Part shown: in pieces, positions 26,872 to 33,918 of the stretch
How positions within the stretch are numbered: position 1 is the stretch's first letter
Layout: each line of letters opens with the position of its first letter
NCBI RefSeq assembly: GCF_003025595.1
Contig: NZ_PYMI01000002.1
Location: forward strand, 310,001 to 374,000
Reading direction: 5' to 3'
DNA: 64,000 nucleotides
DNA from: Photobacterium ganghwense
GTDB lineage: Bacteria > Pseudomonadota > Gammaproteobacteria > Enterobacterales > Vibrionaceae
Program-made: the position numbers and the translations under genes
Notes under the pieces: model-generated
What the model was told of the DNA's origin: nothing
The model's input: the letters and a program-made list of their open reading frames with translations, nothing else
Database searches by the model: none

Positions 26872-27531
26872 TTATGTAAGGGGTTTAAAAATAAGGGGCT
26901 CAATAAAGTATTTAGCATCCAGACCCACGATATCGACTTCCTTAGTCTGATGAGTCTTTAAATATTCAGAAACCAAATTAAAACCAATCCAATACCCTGC
27001 ATATTTCGGATATTCTTCTGGGTGAGAACCTAAAAATAGCTTATCTAACGAGAAGTCACTGACGTCTAACAGGTGGCTCATTTTTTTTAGTCCACGACGC
27101 CAATCATAATCTTGCAAATCTTTAAATAGAAAGGATTGTTTGCCATTGGTAACAGTGTGCTCGAAATGACAAGCCAGTCCCTCCATGACCAACTGTTGAG
27201 AGAGGGTGACAGAAGGTACATGGAAGCTCATCCTCAAGCAATGATGAAGTTCATGCGCCAGAACCTCCATCAACTCCGCTTCAATCACCCTATCCATATC
27301 ATCACGATTGCAATCAATGAGTAACTCGACTCTATGTTCGCTTAAAGCATAACCTCCCAAACCGGACGGTGACTCTTCACCTTTCTGGAAGGGAGAAACA
27401 GTGATATCAATTTCGGACAATTCAAAAAACTCACCGACCCTGGTTAGCGTTTTATCTATTCCTTGATTTAATGAATCTGTGTATTTACTTAACTTTCCTG
27501 AAGAGTTAAGAAATGTCACTTTGATCGTCAA
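26872..27531 (-). CDS. DUF2268-like zinc metalloprotease, cassette gene
   Basis: 219 aa, TTG start preceded by AAGGAG. It carries an HELHH zinc motif (VLAHELHHCLRM, near residue 90) followed by EGLACHFE, matching the DUF2268 putative Zn-dependent protease family (YjaZ-like). No signal peptide is visible, so it is probably cytosolic. It lies in the cassette cluster between a NUDIX gene and a palindromic stretch. Substrate unknown. Confidence 0.75.
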   Translation of the reverse strand: MTIKVTFLNSSGKLSKYTDSLNQGIDKTLTRVGEFFELSEIDITVSPFQKGEESPSGLGGYALSEHRVELLIDCNRDDMDRVIEAELMEVLAHELHHCLRMSFHVPSVTLSQQLVMEGLACHFEHTVTNGKQSFLFKDLQDYDWRRGLKKMSHLLDVSDFSLDKLFLGSHPEEYPKYAGYWIGFNLVSEYLKTHQTKEVDIVGLDAKYFIEPLIFKPLT

Positions 27532-27546
27532 AACAGACTCCTTTTG

Positions 27547-27613
27547 TTTGACTAAATTTTAAAGAAGGGCAGAACGAATGGTCTGGACGCCCTTCACGAA
27601 CACTTTGTTATGT
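27547..27613 (-). repeat. Degenerate attC-like hairpin after the NUDIX gene
   Basis: Just past the NUDIX stop, the minus strand reads ACATAACAAAGTG, then GAAGGGC ... GCCCTTC (7-bp stem, inner AGA/TCT pair), then TTTAAAATTT. The beginning fits an attC R'' box, but no good GTTRRRY core closes it. It can also act as an intrinsic terminator. Confidence 0.4.
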
Positions 27614-27618
27614 ATTTT

Positions 27619-28056
27619 TCAACTAGTGCTTCTGAGCCTTTCATGGGTTTCCCACAAAGCAATTCTGTTTGAGTCGTATTTCAGCAACTTATTGGCTTCT
27701 TGGTAACTACACCAACGATATTCTGTATGTTCGTTTGATAATTGAGGTTCGCTAGTGACTTGAACTGAAAAAGAATATTCAGGGATCACATATTGATGGC
27801 CTGCCCAGTTTTCGTGTCCGGAATAGAAAACTTTGGGAAGCATGCACATTGAGTCAAGTTGCTGCCAATTACTGCCAACTAACTTAGTTTCTTCGGCTAA
27901 TTCCCGCTTTGCTGCCTCGACTAATGACTCACTATCTTCACCGCCACCTGAAATGGCTTGCCATACGCCATTATCACTTCTAAGTGCAATTAAAAAACGA
28001 GGTACGTTATCGGTCATTTGATAGGGTAAGACTAATACTTGAAATGGTGCCCTCAT
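27619..28056 (-). CDS. NUDIX hydrolase, cassette gene
   Basis: 145 aa from the ATG at 28056 (MRAPFQVLVLPY), chosen because GGAGG stands seven bases upstream; a start 48 bp earlier is open but lies in the attC-like site. The Nudix box is GGGEDSESLVEAAKRELAEETKL. The later GHENWAGHQYVIPEYSFSVQV and EYRWCSYQEANKLLKYDSNRIALWE resemble dATP/dihydroneopterin-type pyrophosphohydrolases. The substrate is unknown. NUDIX genes are frequent integron cargo. Confidence 0.88.
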   Translation of the reverse strand: MRAPFQVLVLPYQMTDNVPRFLIALRSDNGVWQAISGGGEDSESLVEAAKRELAEETKLVGSNWQQLDSMCMLPKVFYSGHENWAGHQYVIPEYSFSVQVTSEPQLSNEHTEYRWCSYQEANKLLKYDSNRIALWETHERLRSTS

Positions 28057-28072
28057 TGATTTTCCTCCAATG

Positions 28073-28197
28073 ATATAACCCTCTATTAAGGGCGAATAAC
28101 GCAATACCTAAGCCTCTGAAAAACACCTTACACACAAACTGTGAGGCAAAGTAAAAATGTCCTCGCGTTACGAGTGATTTTAAACAGTTGGTTAAAT
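28073..28197 (-). repeat. attC-like site after the second GNAT gene
   Basis: The minus strand starts ATTTAAC (fits RYYYAAC) overlapping the GNAT stop, passes through CTCGTAACGC ... TTGCGTTATTCG as pairing arms, and ends AGAGGGTTATATC. The 3' core GTTATAT departs from GTTRRRY at one position. Length about 125 bp, as for Vibrio attC sites. Confidence 0.5.
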
Positions 28198-28674
28198 GCG
28201 CTTGACCATGAGTAAACATGGAGTGCCTTTCCCCCAAAAGTCAGGAATTTCCTCAAGCGGGTAAAAACCTAATGCCATATAAAACTGCCGCGTTTTTTCA
28301 TAGTTAAGATCATTCATTGAGACACCTAAAGTTTTCACTTGAACAAACTTTATTGCTTTAGCCTTTAGGTCAGACTCTACGGCTGAGTATAAGGCACTAC
28401 CAACACCTTGGCGATGATAGTCCATACTCACAGCTAATACATGTAACTCTGCGGAATGCTCATTATGACAATTTACCGAAAAGAATCCGATTAATTGGCC
28501 TTTGAACCACGCTGTATATGTATCTAGCTCGTCAATCTGACCTACATATGTGAGCAAAACGTCCTCTCTACCAAACCAATCAGGTACTGTTCTAAGTACG
28601 GTTTCACATTCTTTCCCTAATCCTTTAGCTGGATCTCTCAACTCTACATTTTTCACCATTTCTTCCCTGATCAT
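28192..28674 (-). CDS. GNAT acetyltransferase, cassette gene
   Basis: 160 aa from the ATG at 28674 (MIREEMVKNVELRD), which has AAGG five bases upstream. The longer open frame to 28806 overlaps the VOC gene and the attC-like site. GNAT features: WFKGQLIGFFSVN, AELHVLAVSMDYHRQGVGSALYSAVESDL (acetyl-CoA loop RQGVGS), VKTLGVSMNDLNYEKTRQFYMALGFYPLEEI. Substrate unknown. The stop codon falls at the start of an attC-like site. Confidence 0.85.
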   Translation of the reverse strand: MIREEMVKNVELRDPAKGLGKECETVLRTVPDWFGREDVLLTYVGQIDELDTYTAWFKGQLIGFFSVNCHNEHSAELHVLAVSMDYHRQGVGSALYSAVESDLKAKAIKFVQVKTLGVSMNDLNYEKTRQFYMALGFYPLEEIPDFWGKGTPCLLMVKRI

Positions 28675-28797
28675 TAACGCCTTGTCACGGTGTAAGCAAT
28701 ACCATACAGCCCGCAGGAAACGCCATAAACACAATGCATTGCAAACGTCACATGTATTACGAATCCCTCTTGAATAATTTATTAAGCGCTTTGTTCC
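28672..28797 (-). repeat. attC-like site after the VOC gene
   Basis: The minus strand begins GGAACAAAGCGC at the VOC stop, contains TTCAAGAGGGA and GTAATAC ... GTATTGC as partial arms, and ends CAAGGCGTTAATG. The 5' part resembles the V. cholerae VCR start. The core GTTAATG is close to GTTRRRY. Confidence 0.5.
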
Positions 28798-29168
28798 AAT
28801 CTCCATGGGGGATTAAGGCGATTTTCTCCAGCCCAATACAATTTAATTTTGTTACCAGAAGGATCACTTAAAACGGCTTCTTTCCAAAGATATGGCTGCA
28901 TTATCGGTTCTTGTTCGAATTTGATTCCTTTTCTTTTTAAGTCCGCAACAAGCCCATCAAGTTCTTGATGTTCAAAGTAAACAACTCCCCGGCAATCTAA
29001 CCCCTTTTTGTCTTTATCTAGGTAGATAGAGAAAGTTGATTCTCCCTCTGGAAATGAAAAGCGTGCATAGTGTTCATCTTCAACAATCTGGATTAATCCA
29101 AGCTTTTTATAAAAATCAACAGCTAAGTCGATATCATGAACCGCTAAAGTGGCTTGATTAAAGTTCAT
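28782..29168 (-). CDS. VOC-fold (glyoxalase/bleomycin-resistance) protein, cassette gene
   Basis: 128 aa, ATG with AGGGAG upstream. Vicinal-oxygen-chelate fold: MNFNQATLAVHDIDLAVDFYKKLGLIQIV, FSIYLDKDKKG, GVVYFEHQELDGLVADLKRKGIKFEQEP, KEAVLSDPSGNKIKLYWAGENRLNPPWR. Members include glyoxalase I-like enzymes and drug-binding proteins; no specific substrate can be assigned. The stop overlaps the attC-like site downstream. Confidence 0.87.
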   Translation of the reverse strand: MNFNQATLAVHDIDLAVDFYKKLGLIQIVEDEHYARFSFPEGESTFSIYLDKDKKGLDCRGVVYFEHQELDGLVADLKRKGIKFEQEPIMQPYLWKEAVLSDPSGNKIKLYWAGENRLNPPWRLEQSA

Positions 29169-29210
29169 TCATACTCCCTGTAAACTTATGCTTTGTGCTA
29201 TTTTTGATGC

Positions 29211-29846
29211 CTATTGGCTTAATGATATTGAACCACTGTCATTAACATGCGTTTCCAGGCTATTGGGTTTCGCTAAATACTCAATACGCCCCGAACCATT
29301 CACCTTCGCATCTAGTTCGGAAACTACATTTATTTTAACTAAACCTGAGCCACTTACATTTATTTTTCCGGATTGTGACTCTAATGATGACGCTTCCACT
29401 TGAGCGGCACCATTTAACGAAACAATGAAATGTTCAACATGACCGGATAGTAATGACTGACCAAAGCCATTAATTGCAAGATGAAAGTATTTAGCATCTA
29501 ACTCAGTAATGTAAGCATTTTGCTTTCCATTAAACGTTAGAGTATTGATTGAACCATTGACAAACTCAAAGATAAAACCTTCTTTTATTTTAATCTTGGT
29601 ATTAGTGCTGATTTCTAGCTTGTCATTATCACACGTATATTTCAGAGTATCTAACTCTTCACTGACACCTTTGACGCTACCAGACGACACACCTCTGGCA
29701 ACTACTTTGACAGTTGACGGTACATTAATCATGAGGCTAGTGTAATCGCACATTGGAATTTTTCTTTCAACTAGATCTTCATTTCCGAATGCCCAAGAAC
29801 TACATGTTAAAAGTATAACTAAAGTACTAATACATCTGAATTTCAT
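29211..29846 (-). CDS. Secreted GIN-domain (DUF2807-like) protein
   Basis: 211 aa with a Sec signal peptide (MKFRCISTLVILLTCSSWAFG). The mature part is a repetitive beta-helix-like domain with Asn/Gly turns (INGFGQSLLSGHVEHFIVSLNGAAQVEASSLESQSGKINVSGSGLVKINVVSELDAKVNGSGRIEYL, read in parts), matching the DUF2807/GIN 'putative auto-transporter adhesin head' family. AAGGTAGAG stands seven bases before the start. It follows the phosphatase pseudogene by 19 bp with no attC between, and precedes the VOC gene by 42 bp, so cassette boundaries have been lost on both sides. Confidence 0.75.
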   Translation of the reverse strand: MKFRCISTLVILLTCSSWAFGNEDLVERKIPMCDYTSLMINVPSTVKVVARGVSSGSVKGVSEELDTLKYTCDNDKLEISTNTKIKIKEGFIFEFVNGSINTLTFNGKQNAYITELDAKYFHLAINGFGQSLLSGHVEHFIVSLNGAAQVEASSLESQSGKINVSGSGLVKINVVSELDAKVNGSGRIEYLAKPNSLETHVNDSGSISLSQ

Positions 29847-29865
29847 CGACTCTACCTTAAATAAT

Positions 29866-30364
29866 TTAACGCTTTATTACGTTTATAAGTTCAGTTTCGC
29901 CCCAAAACCCTTTGCTTTCACCTTGAATATTCCAACCACGTTGTTTCAATTCATTCGCAACTAGACGGTTCAAGATACCATGCCCGAAAACTGCATTGTC
30001 ATATGTTCATGCCAATTGAGATAATTACGTCAACCACGGATATTACACGCCTGCGACCTGCTTTATAAGATTCACTCTTATCAGATAAACCCAGAAACCA
30101 ACACAATCGCGATATAAAAAGCCAGCGATTAACTGACATCGAAAACGGGAGTTTGCGTCTAGGAATATCCATTTCTCTCAGCCACTCAGAACTAGATCTT
30201 CGCCAACACCTAAACAAATGTCTGATAAAAAGTTAGAGGTGGTCGACGATCAGAAAGGCAAATTAATGCTTGTAAGCCCGCCCCCATTTTGCCAAACCAA
30301 CCGCTGTAACTTTAGGGGTAGAACTCGCTACCGGCTTTCCAGGCCGAACCAACGTAATTTTCAC
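29866..30364 (-). pseudogene. Decayed histidine phosphatase (phosphoglycerate mutase-like) gene
   Basis: A GTG at 30364 with AAGGAGG five bases upstream begins VKITLVRPGKPVASSTPKVTAVGLAKWGRAYKH and stops. Other frames then give PPLTF, DICLGVGEDLVLS, WLREMDIPRRKLPFSMSVNRWLFISRLCWFLGLSDKSESYKAGRRR and finally DNAVFGHGILNRLVANELKQRGWNIQGESKGFWGETELINVIKR with a stop at 29866. Joined, these make one histidine-phosphatase protein of about 160 aa broken by at least three frameshifts. The catalytic RHG motif reads RPG (CAT to CCT at 30341-30343), while the second-half GHG is intact. Confidence 0.78.
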
Positions 30365-30387
30365 CGAGCCTCCTTGTCCGTAGACAA

Positions 30388-30445
30388 ACTAAACCGATCC
30401 AAAAATGCCAAAGTTTAGCCGTCACTTTTAAGCTATTTGTTAGAC
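30388..30445 (-). repeat. Short attC-like site after the cupin gene
   Basis: The minus strand begins GTCTAAC, an exact RYYYAAC box that overlaps the cupin stop. It contains a CTAAAC ... GTTTAG hairpin and ends near GTTTAGT, one base from GTTRRRY. About 58 bp, like short 59-base-element attC sites. Confidence 0.5.
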
Positions 30446-30760
30446 GCTGCCTGCGGTTTCAACGACTAAAATTCTTGCTTCTCCTTGCGGATGAGCCACG
30501 TGTTCAGTACCAACAGAAGCATAGAAAATATCACCTGTCTGTAAGATTGTAGTTTCCTCTTTCCCATCAATGCGATATTGCATTTCTACAACACCATCTA
30601 GTACGACAAAAACTTCTTCACCATCATTGATATGCCATTTATACGGTTGATCTGTCCAATGTAAGCGGGTGGTGATGCCATTCATGTTCGCTATGTCTTT
30701 AGCACCCCAAGCTCGTGATGCTTTAAATTCCTTACTTCTTATAATTTCCAAAATTCTCAT
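30440..30760 (-). CDS. Cupin-domain protein, cassette gene
   Basis: 106 aa, a single small cupin: YKWHINDGEEVFVVLDGVVEMQYRIDGKEETTILQTGDIFYASVGTEHVAHPQGEARILVVE. The G(X)5HXH-type metal motif is partly kept (H43, E47-E48, H86), suggesting metal or sugar binding. Similar 100-110-aa cupins are common integron cargo. The AAGG upstream is very close to the ATG, so initiation may be weak. Function unknown. Confidence 0.83.
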   Translation of the reverse strand: MRILEIIRSKEFKASRAWGAKDIANMNGITTRLHWTDQPYKWHINDGEEVFVVLDGVVEMQYRIDGKEETTILQTGDIFYASVGTEHVAHPQGEARILVVETAGSV

Positions 30761-30773
30761 CCTTGACTAAATC

Positions 30774-30886
30774 GTATAACTCCGCGTTAAGTAGTGATCA
30801 ACGCCTCCACTTAACTTAAACCATTGCACCGTAAACACGCACATTACCCACACTACACCTGAAAAATGTTTTAATTTAAAGGCTTA
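30774..30886 (-). repeat. attC-like region after the DUF6434-like remnant
   Basis: From the stop of the remnant the minus strand runs through A/T-rich sequence to GTTAAGT ... ACTTAAC, then ACGCGGAGTTATACG. The terminal GTTATAC resembles cassette cores of the GTTATRC type. The palindrome is imperfect and the 5' box is unclear. Confidence 0.4.
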
Positions 30887-31103
30887 CCTTGGATTATGAC
30901 GCCTAGCCCATTCTTGAACAGCATCACCTATTGTCAATCCAGTCGCATTATTTATCCAATTCATAAAGTCACGGTCGAACTTACATTGCTCGAAAAATTT
31001 GGATTTGAAATATCTGCGAACATTCTGGGTGGTGTTCTAGGTAGCTATCTGTGATTAGCGTGTTGTCATCAATATGATTTTTATGCTAATCAACCTTTTC
31101 CAT
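30884..31103 (-). pseudogene. Decayed small DUF6434-like gene
   Basis: From ATG at 31103 the frame reads MEKVD, TAG, HKNHIDDNTLITDSYLE. After a shift of one base near 31035 it reads NTTQNVRRYFKSKFFEQCKFDRDFMNWINNATGLTIGDAVQEWARRHNPR and a stop at 30884. Repairing the TAG (probably TGG, Trp) and the frameshift gives a protein of about 72 aa like the DUF6434 C-terminal domain seen in SAP-domain and stand-alone cassette proteins. Both lesions are visible directly; the family name is from memory. Confidence 0.65.
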
Positions 31104-31809
31104 GGTTTTTAAATTTTCCTTTTGTATAACAATGTATTATTTGGCTCTGTGTATGATTAATCCGTTTTAACGCTGCCGTATAGTTTTCAGTAATATAACA
31201 CTTTATAAAAACGCCTAAAATTAAACAATGACTTAATTTATTAAGTATCAAGTAACTAGAATGGGTTCACGCTTCTTACCATATAGTCTGATGATTTTTG
31301 ACGATATCTCTGGCTAGTATTTACAAACGGTGATTTTGTACGGAAGTTACCACTTTGGTGGTCTGCGTGCATAAATTTTGGCGCTATAATTTTCTTCATT
31401 TTCGCCTTTTTATTGAGCGAAGATCTTGGTATTAACACTTCGAAATGGCAGAGTTATATTTTATTTTCAAATACCCTGTATATATAGTGTACCTTAAAGG
31501 TATTTTTACTTTTTTGATGATTGCTTTTTAGAATATTACGAATGCTGAGTTTAAACCTTGAGTAGTTTGATGTTAATAAGATAACGGGTGATAACTTGTG
31601 TGCTGCACTTCTTGGCAATTATGCCTTTTGATTAAAAACTATCTTATCAGTGTCAGACCGAATTTGAGTCGATGCAATTAATGTAAATAGTGGGAGTTGC
31701 CAGTCGTTTTGAAAAGAAACCGCTACAAAAATAGCGCGAAAAACGAGCGACTGGAACCGATGGCAGGTCGCGTTGGCCATCCTGTCATCGGTGGAGTCTG
31801 AACTAGACG
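31104..31809. other. AT-rich spacer at the right edge of the cassette cluster
   Basis: About 700 bp, strongly A/T-rich, where an integrase gene and attI would be expected if the cluster were a complete minus-strand integron. Neither is present. The only candidate gene is the small frame at 31256-31399. No IS ends were recognised. Confidence 0.5.
31256..31399 (-). CDS. Small hypothetical basic protein
   Basis: 47 aa from the ATG at 31399 (MKKIIAPKFMHADHQSGNFRTKSPFVNTSQRYRQKSSDYMVRSVNPF, in parts), with AGGCG five bases upstream. It is basic, without membrane segments, ends in Asn-Pro-Phe, and its composition is unlike a random AT-rich frame. I do not recognise a family. It may be a real micro-protein at the edge of the cassette cluster. 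Confidence 0.4.
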   Translation of the reverse strand: MKKIIAPKFMHADHQSGNFRTKSPFVNTSQRYRQKSSDYMVRSVNPF

Positions 31810-32733
31810 CTATGAGGTTGCCAGGTAAGCTTTGTGGTCGATATGGTTTTCCACAATAGCTTCAATCAGCTTGGTAGCAGCCAGTGAGTGCTCTTTGTTA
31901 TCCAGCGTAGTGAGATGAAAATCGGCCTTGTATTCCCAATCAGGTGCCACGATTCTGACTAACTCGCCCCGGTTAACCCAGATTGCCGCATAGTGATCCG
32001 GCAAATACCCGATGAAGTTGCCGGACAGCAGCAGGTGCGCAGTTGCTTCCATATTGGTGCTACTGGCCAGATGCGGCATAGCTTCACAGTGGCTGAGTGG
32101 GGTGATGTGGTGGGATAGACCGCGGTCAACCAGCGGATACAGCATCAGATCGTCTTCGGTGATTGGGCTAGGGTGCTGCAGGATAGGATGGTCGCTGGCG
32201 CAGTACAGGCTCTGATGCTCGCTGAACAACGGTGTGTAGGTTAATCCATCTTTTTGTACCTCTGATGAGGTAATGCCCAGCTCTATTTTCCCCTCCAAGA
32301 GCATCATCTCAATCTGATAGGAGTCCCATACCACGGTTTCCAGTGTGACTTTTGAGTAGCGGGCACAAAAAGCGCGTATGGCCTGCTGAACGTGACAATC
32401 AGGGTTCGTGGCCAGGTTATCGGTCAGTGCCAGCGTAATATGCCCGTGAGACACTTTGCGGATACCGTCGATCTGATTTTCAAAGTGGTTGATGTGCTGA
32501 AACAGGGTCTGACACAGTGCGTAGACTTTTTCGCCATCCGGCGTCAGCCGAAAGCCGCGTCGTCCGCGTTGGCATAAGGTCATCCCCAATCGCACTTCCA
32601 GGTCATGCATGCGGGTACTAATTGTTGACTGATGCATATTCAGGGCAAACTGGGCCGCAGAAAATCCCCCGGTTTCCACAATGGTGGTAAAAACCTGCAG
32701 CAGTTTTAAATCAAAATCACTTAATTTTCGCAT
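31810..32733 (-). CDS. LysR-family transcriptional regulator
   Basis: 307 aa. Winged helix-turn-helix at residues 5-65 (LSDFDLKLLQVFTTIVETGGFSAAQFALNMHQSTISTRMHDLEVRLGMTLCQRGRRGFRLTPDG) and a LysR effector domain (HITLALTDNLATNPDCHV, KIELGITSSEVQKDGLTY). Codon use and base composition return to those of the core chromosome. It is divergent from the methyltransferase gene, separated by about 310 bp. Its target is not evident. Confidence 0.9.
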   Translation of the reverse strand: MRKLSDFDLKLLQVFTTIVETGGFSAAQFALNMHQSTISTRMHDLEVRLGMTLCQRGRRGFRLTPDGEKVYALCQTLFQHINHFENQIDGIRKVSHGHITLALTDNLATNPDCHVQQAIRAFCARYSKVTLETVVWDSYQIEMMLLEGKIELGITSSEVQKDGLTYTPLFSEHQSLYCASDHPILQHPSPITEDDLMLYPLVDRGLSHHITPLSHCEAMPHLASSTNMEATAHLLLSGNFIGYLPDHYAAIWVNRGELVRIVAPDWEYKADFHLTTLDNKEHSLAATKLIEAIVENHIDHKAYLATS

Positions 32734-33045
32734 GGTGATCGTATCTCTCTTCTTATTGTTATGTTTGTTATTTTTTCCTTATCTTAATGGTATCTGGAAA
32801 GAGATTCTGAGAATGGGCTCAAGGGGTGACGAGGAAATATCTGATTCCTGTTTGTGGCAGGAAATAGGAATCATTTTGGGCTGGTTAACAGGATCTGGAT
32901 TGAAAAAAGATAATTGAAGAAAGGGATGTAGGGTCGCCTTGCTGTACTTATTGATAAGACTGATAAAAACCGGGACTGGTATGCTTTGATCGTTATTGAT
33001 ATTCAGGTAAATTCCTTACCCTTTGTAAGTGATATTGATAATAAA
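32734..33045. other. Intergenic region between LysR and methyltransferase genes
   Basis: About 310 bp. The A/T-rich part at 32745-32790 probably holds the LysR promoter. A short frame at 32681-32917 (plus) overlaps the LysR gene and is not called. No other structure seen. Confidence 0.4.
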
Positions 33046-33699
33046 ATGAATAAAAACGATGTGGTTGCCGGTCAGGCCATTTACTCAAAAGCGGTGCTGG
33101 CTATTTATGATTGGTGGGTGTTAGGGGTTTCCAACCACTATTTATGGAAGTGTCCGACTCATCTTATCAGCAAGCGGTTTGCAGAGCAGGTATCGGCAAA
33201 CCATCTGGATGTGGGAGTGGGAACCGGGTTTTATTTAAAACACGGGCTGTCTGCAAAGACCCGGCGGGTCGCACTGGTGGACTTGAATGAAAACAGCCTG
33301 AGCACAGCCGCCCAGGCGATATCTCACCTTAATCCGGAACAGTATTGCCGAAATGTACTAGAGCCTTTCAACCTGCCGTGTGAAAAGTTTGATTCAGTCA
33401 GTATCAACTACCTGCTGCATTGCCTGCCGGGGGATATTGCCGAGAAAGGAATTGTTTTCTCGCATCTTAAAGCGGTGATGAATGATGGTGGCGTGGTCTT
33501 CGGCAGCACTATTCTGGGGCAGGGGACGCCAAAAAATGCCTTCGCGAAGAAGCTGATGGCTATCTATAACAAAAAAGGTATTTTCAGTAACGAGCTGGAT
33601 GACGTCGTGGCGTTGGAGTCGGTCTTAAAAACGCATTTTGCTGAGGTGAAGATTGACGTGATCGGTTGTGTGGCTCTGTTCTCTGGTCGTAAGCCCTGA
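33046..33699 (+). CDS. Class I SAM-dependent methyltransferase
   Basis: 217 aa from the ATG at 33046 (MNKNDVVAGQAIYSKAVLAIYDWWVLGVSNHYLWKC); an upstream TTG at 32986 is also in frame. Motif I is HLDVGVGTGFYL, motif II VALVDLNENSL, then FDSVSINYLLHCLPG and LKAVMNDGGVVFGSTILGQG. The N-terminal 'Y...YD..V.....W.CP' segment is typical of small-molecule methyltransferases of the UbiE/Coq5-like type. Substrate unknown. The divergent LysR may regulate it. Confidence 0.83.
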   Translation: MNKNDVVAGQAIYSKAVLAIYDWWVLGVSNHYLWKCPTHLISKRFAEQVSANHLDVGVGTGFYLKHGLSAKTRRVALVDLNENSLSTAAQAISHLNPEQYCRNVLEPFNLPCEKFDSVSINYLLHCLPGDIAEKGIVFSHLKAVMNDGGVVFGSTILGQGTPKNAFAKKLMAIYNKKGIFSNELDDVVALESVLKTHFAEVKIDVIGCVALFSGRKP

Positions 33700-33805
33700 T
33701 TGTGCCTGAACGATGGCGCAGCGCTGAAGCGAATGCCTCTAACAACATGAAGCTGCAGTCCAACTGAAAGTCAGACCTCATCTAAAAGATGCCCCAAATG
33801 AAAGT

Positions 33806-33844
33806 CAACACCGCTGAAAGCTTGTTTCGCCTTCAGCGGTGTTG
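33806..33844. other. Perfect 13-bp inverted repeat
   Basis: CAACACCGCTGAA and TTCAGCGGTGTTG flank a 13-nt loop between the convergent methyltransferase and sensor-kinase genes. No T-run follows on either strand. It could end both transcripts by another mechanism or be a small repeat element. Confidence 0.55.
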
Positions 33845-33918
33845 AGTACTCAGAAGCCAAGCCATCCCAGAATTTCAGGATGTATGAATACCGTTCAGTG
33901 TTATCAGGGCTGCACGAA

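Noticed and set aside
28675-28806. N-terminal extension of the GNAT gene to 28806
   Set aside because: It would translate through the attC-like site and overlap the VOC gene; the ATG at 28674 has a proper ribosome-binding site.
24287-31809. Prophage or ICE island
   Set aside because: No integrase, replication, structural, conjugation or toxin-antitoxin genes were seen; the content and attC-like sites fit a cassette cluster.
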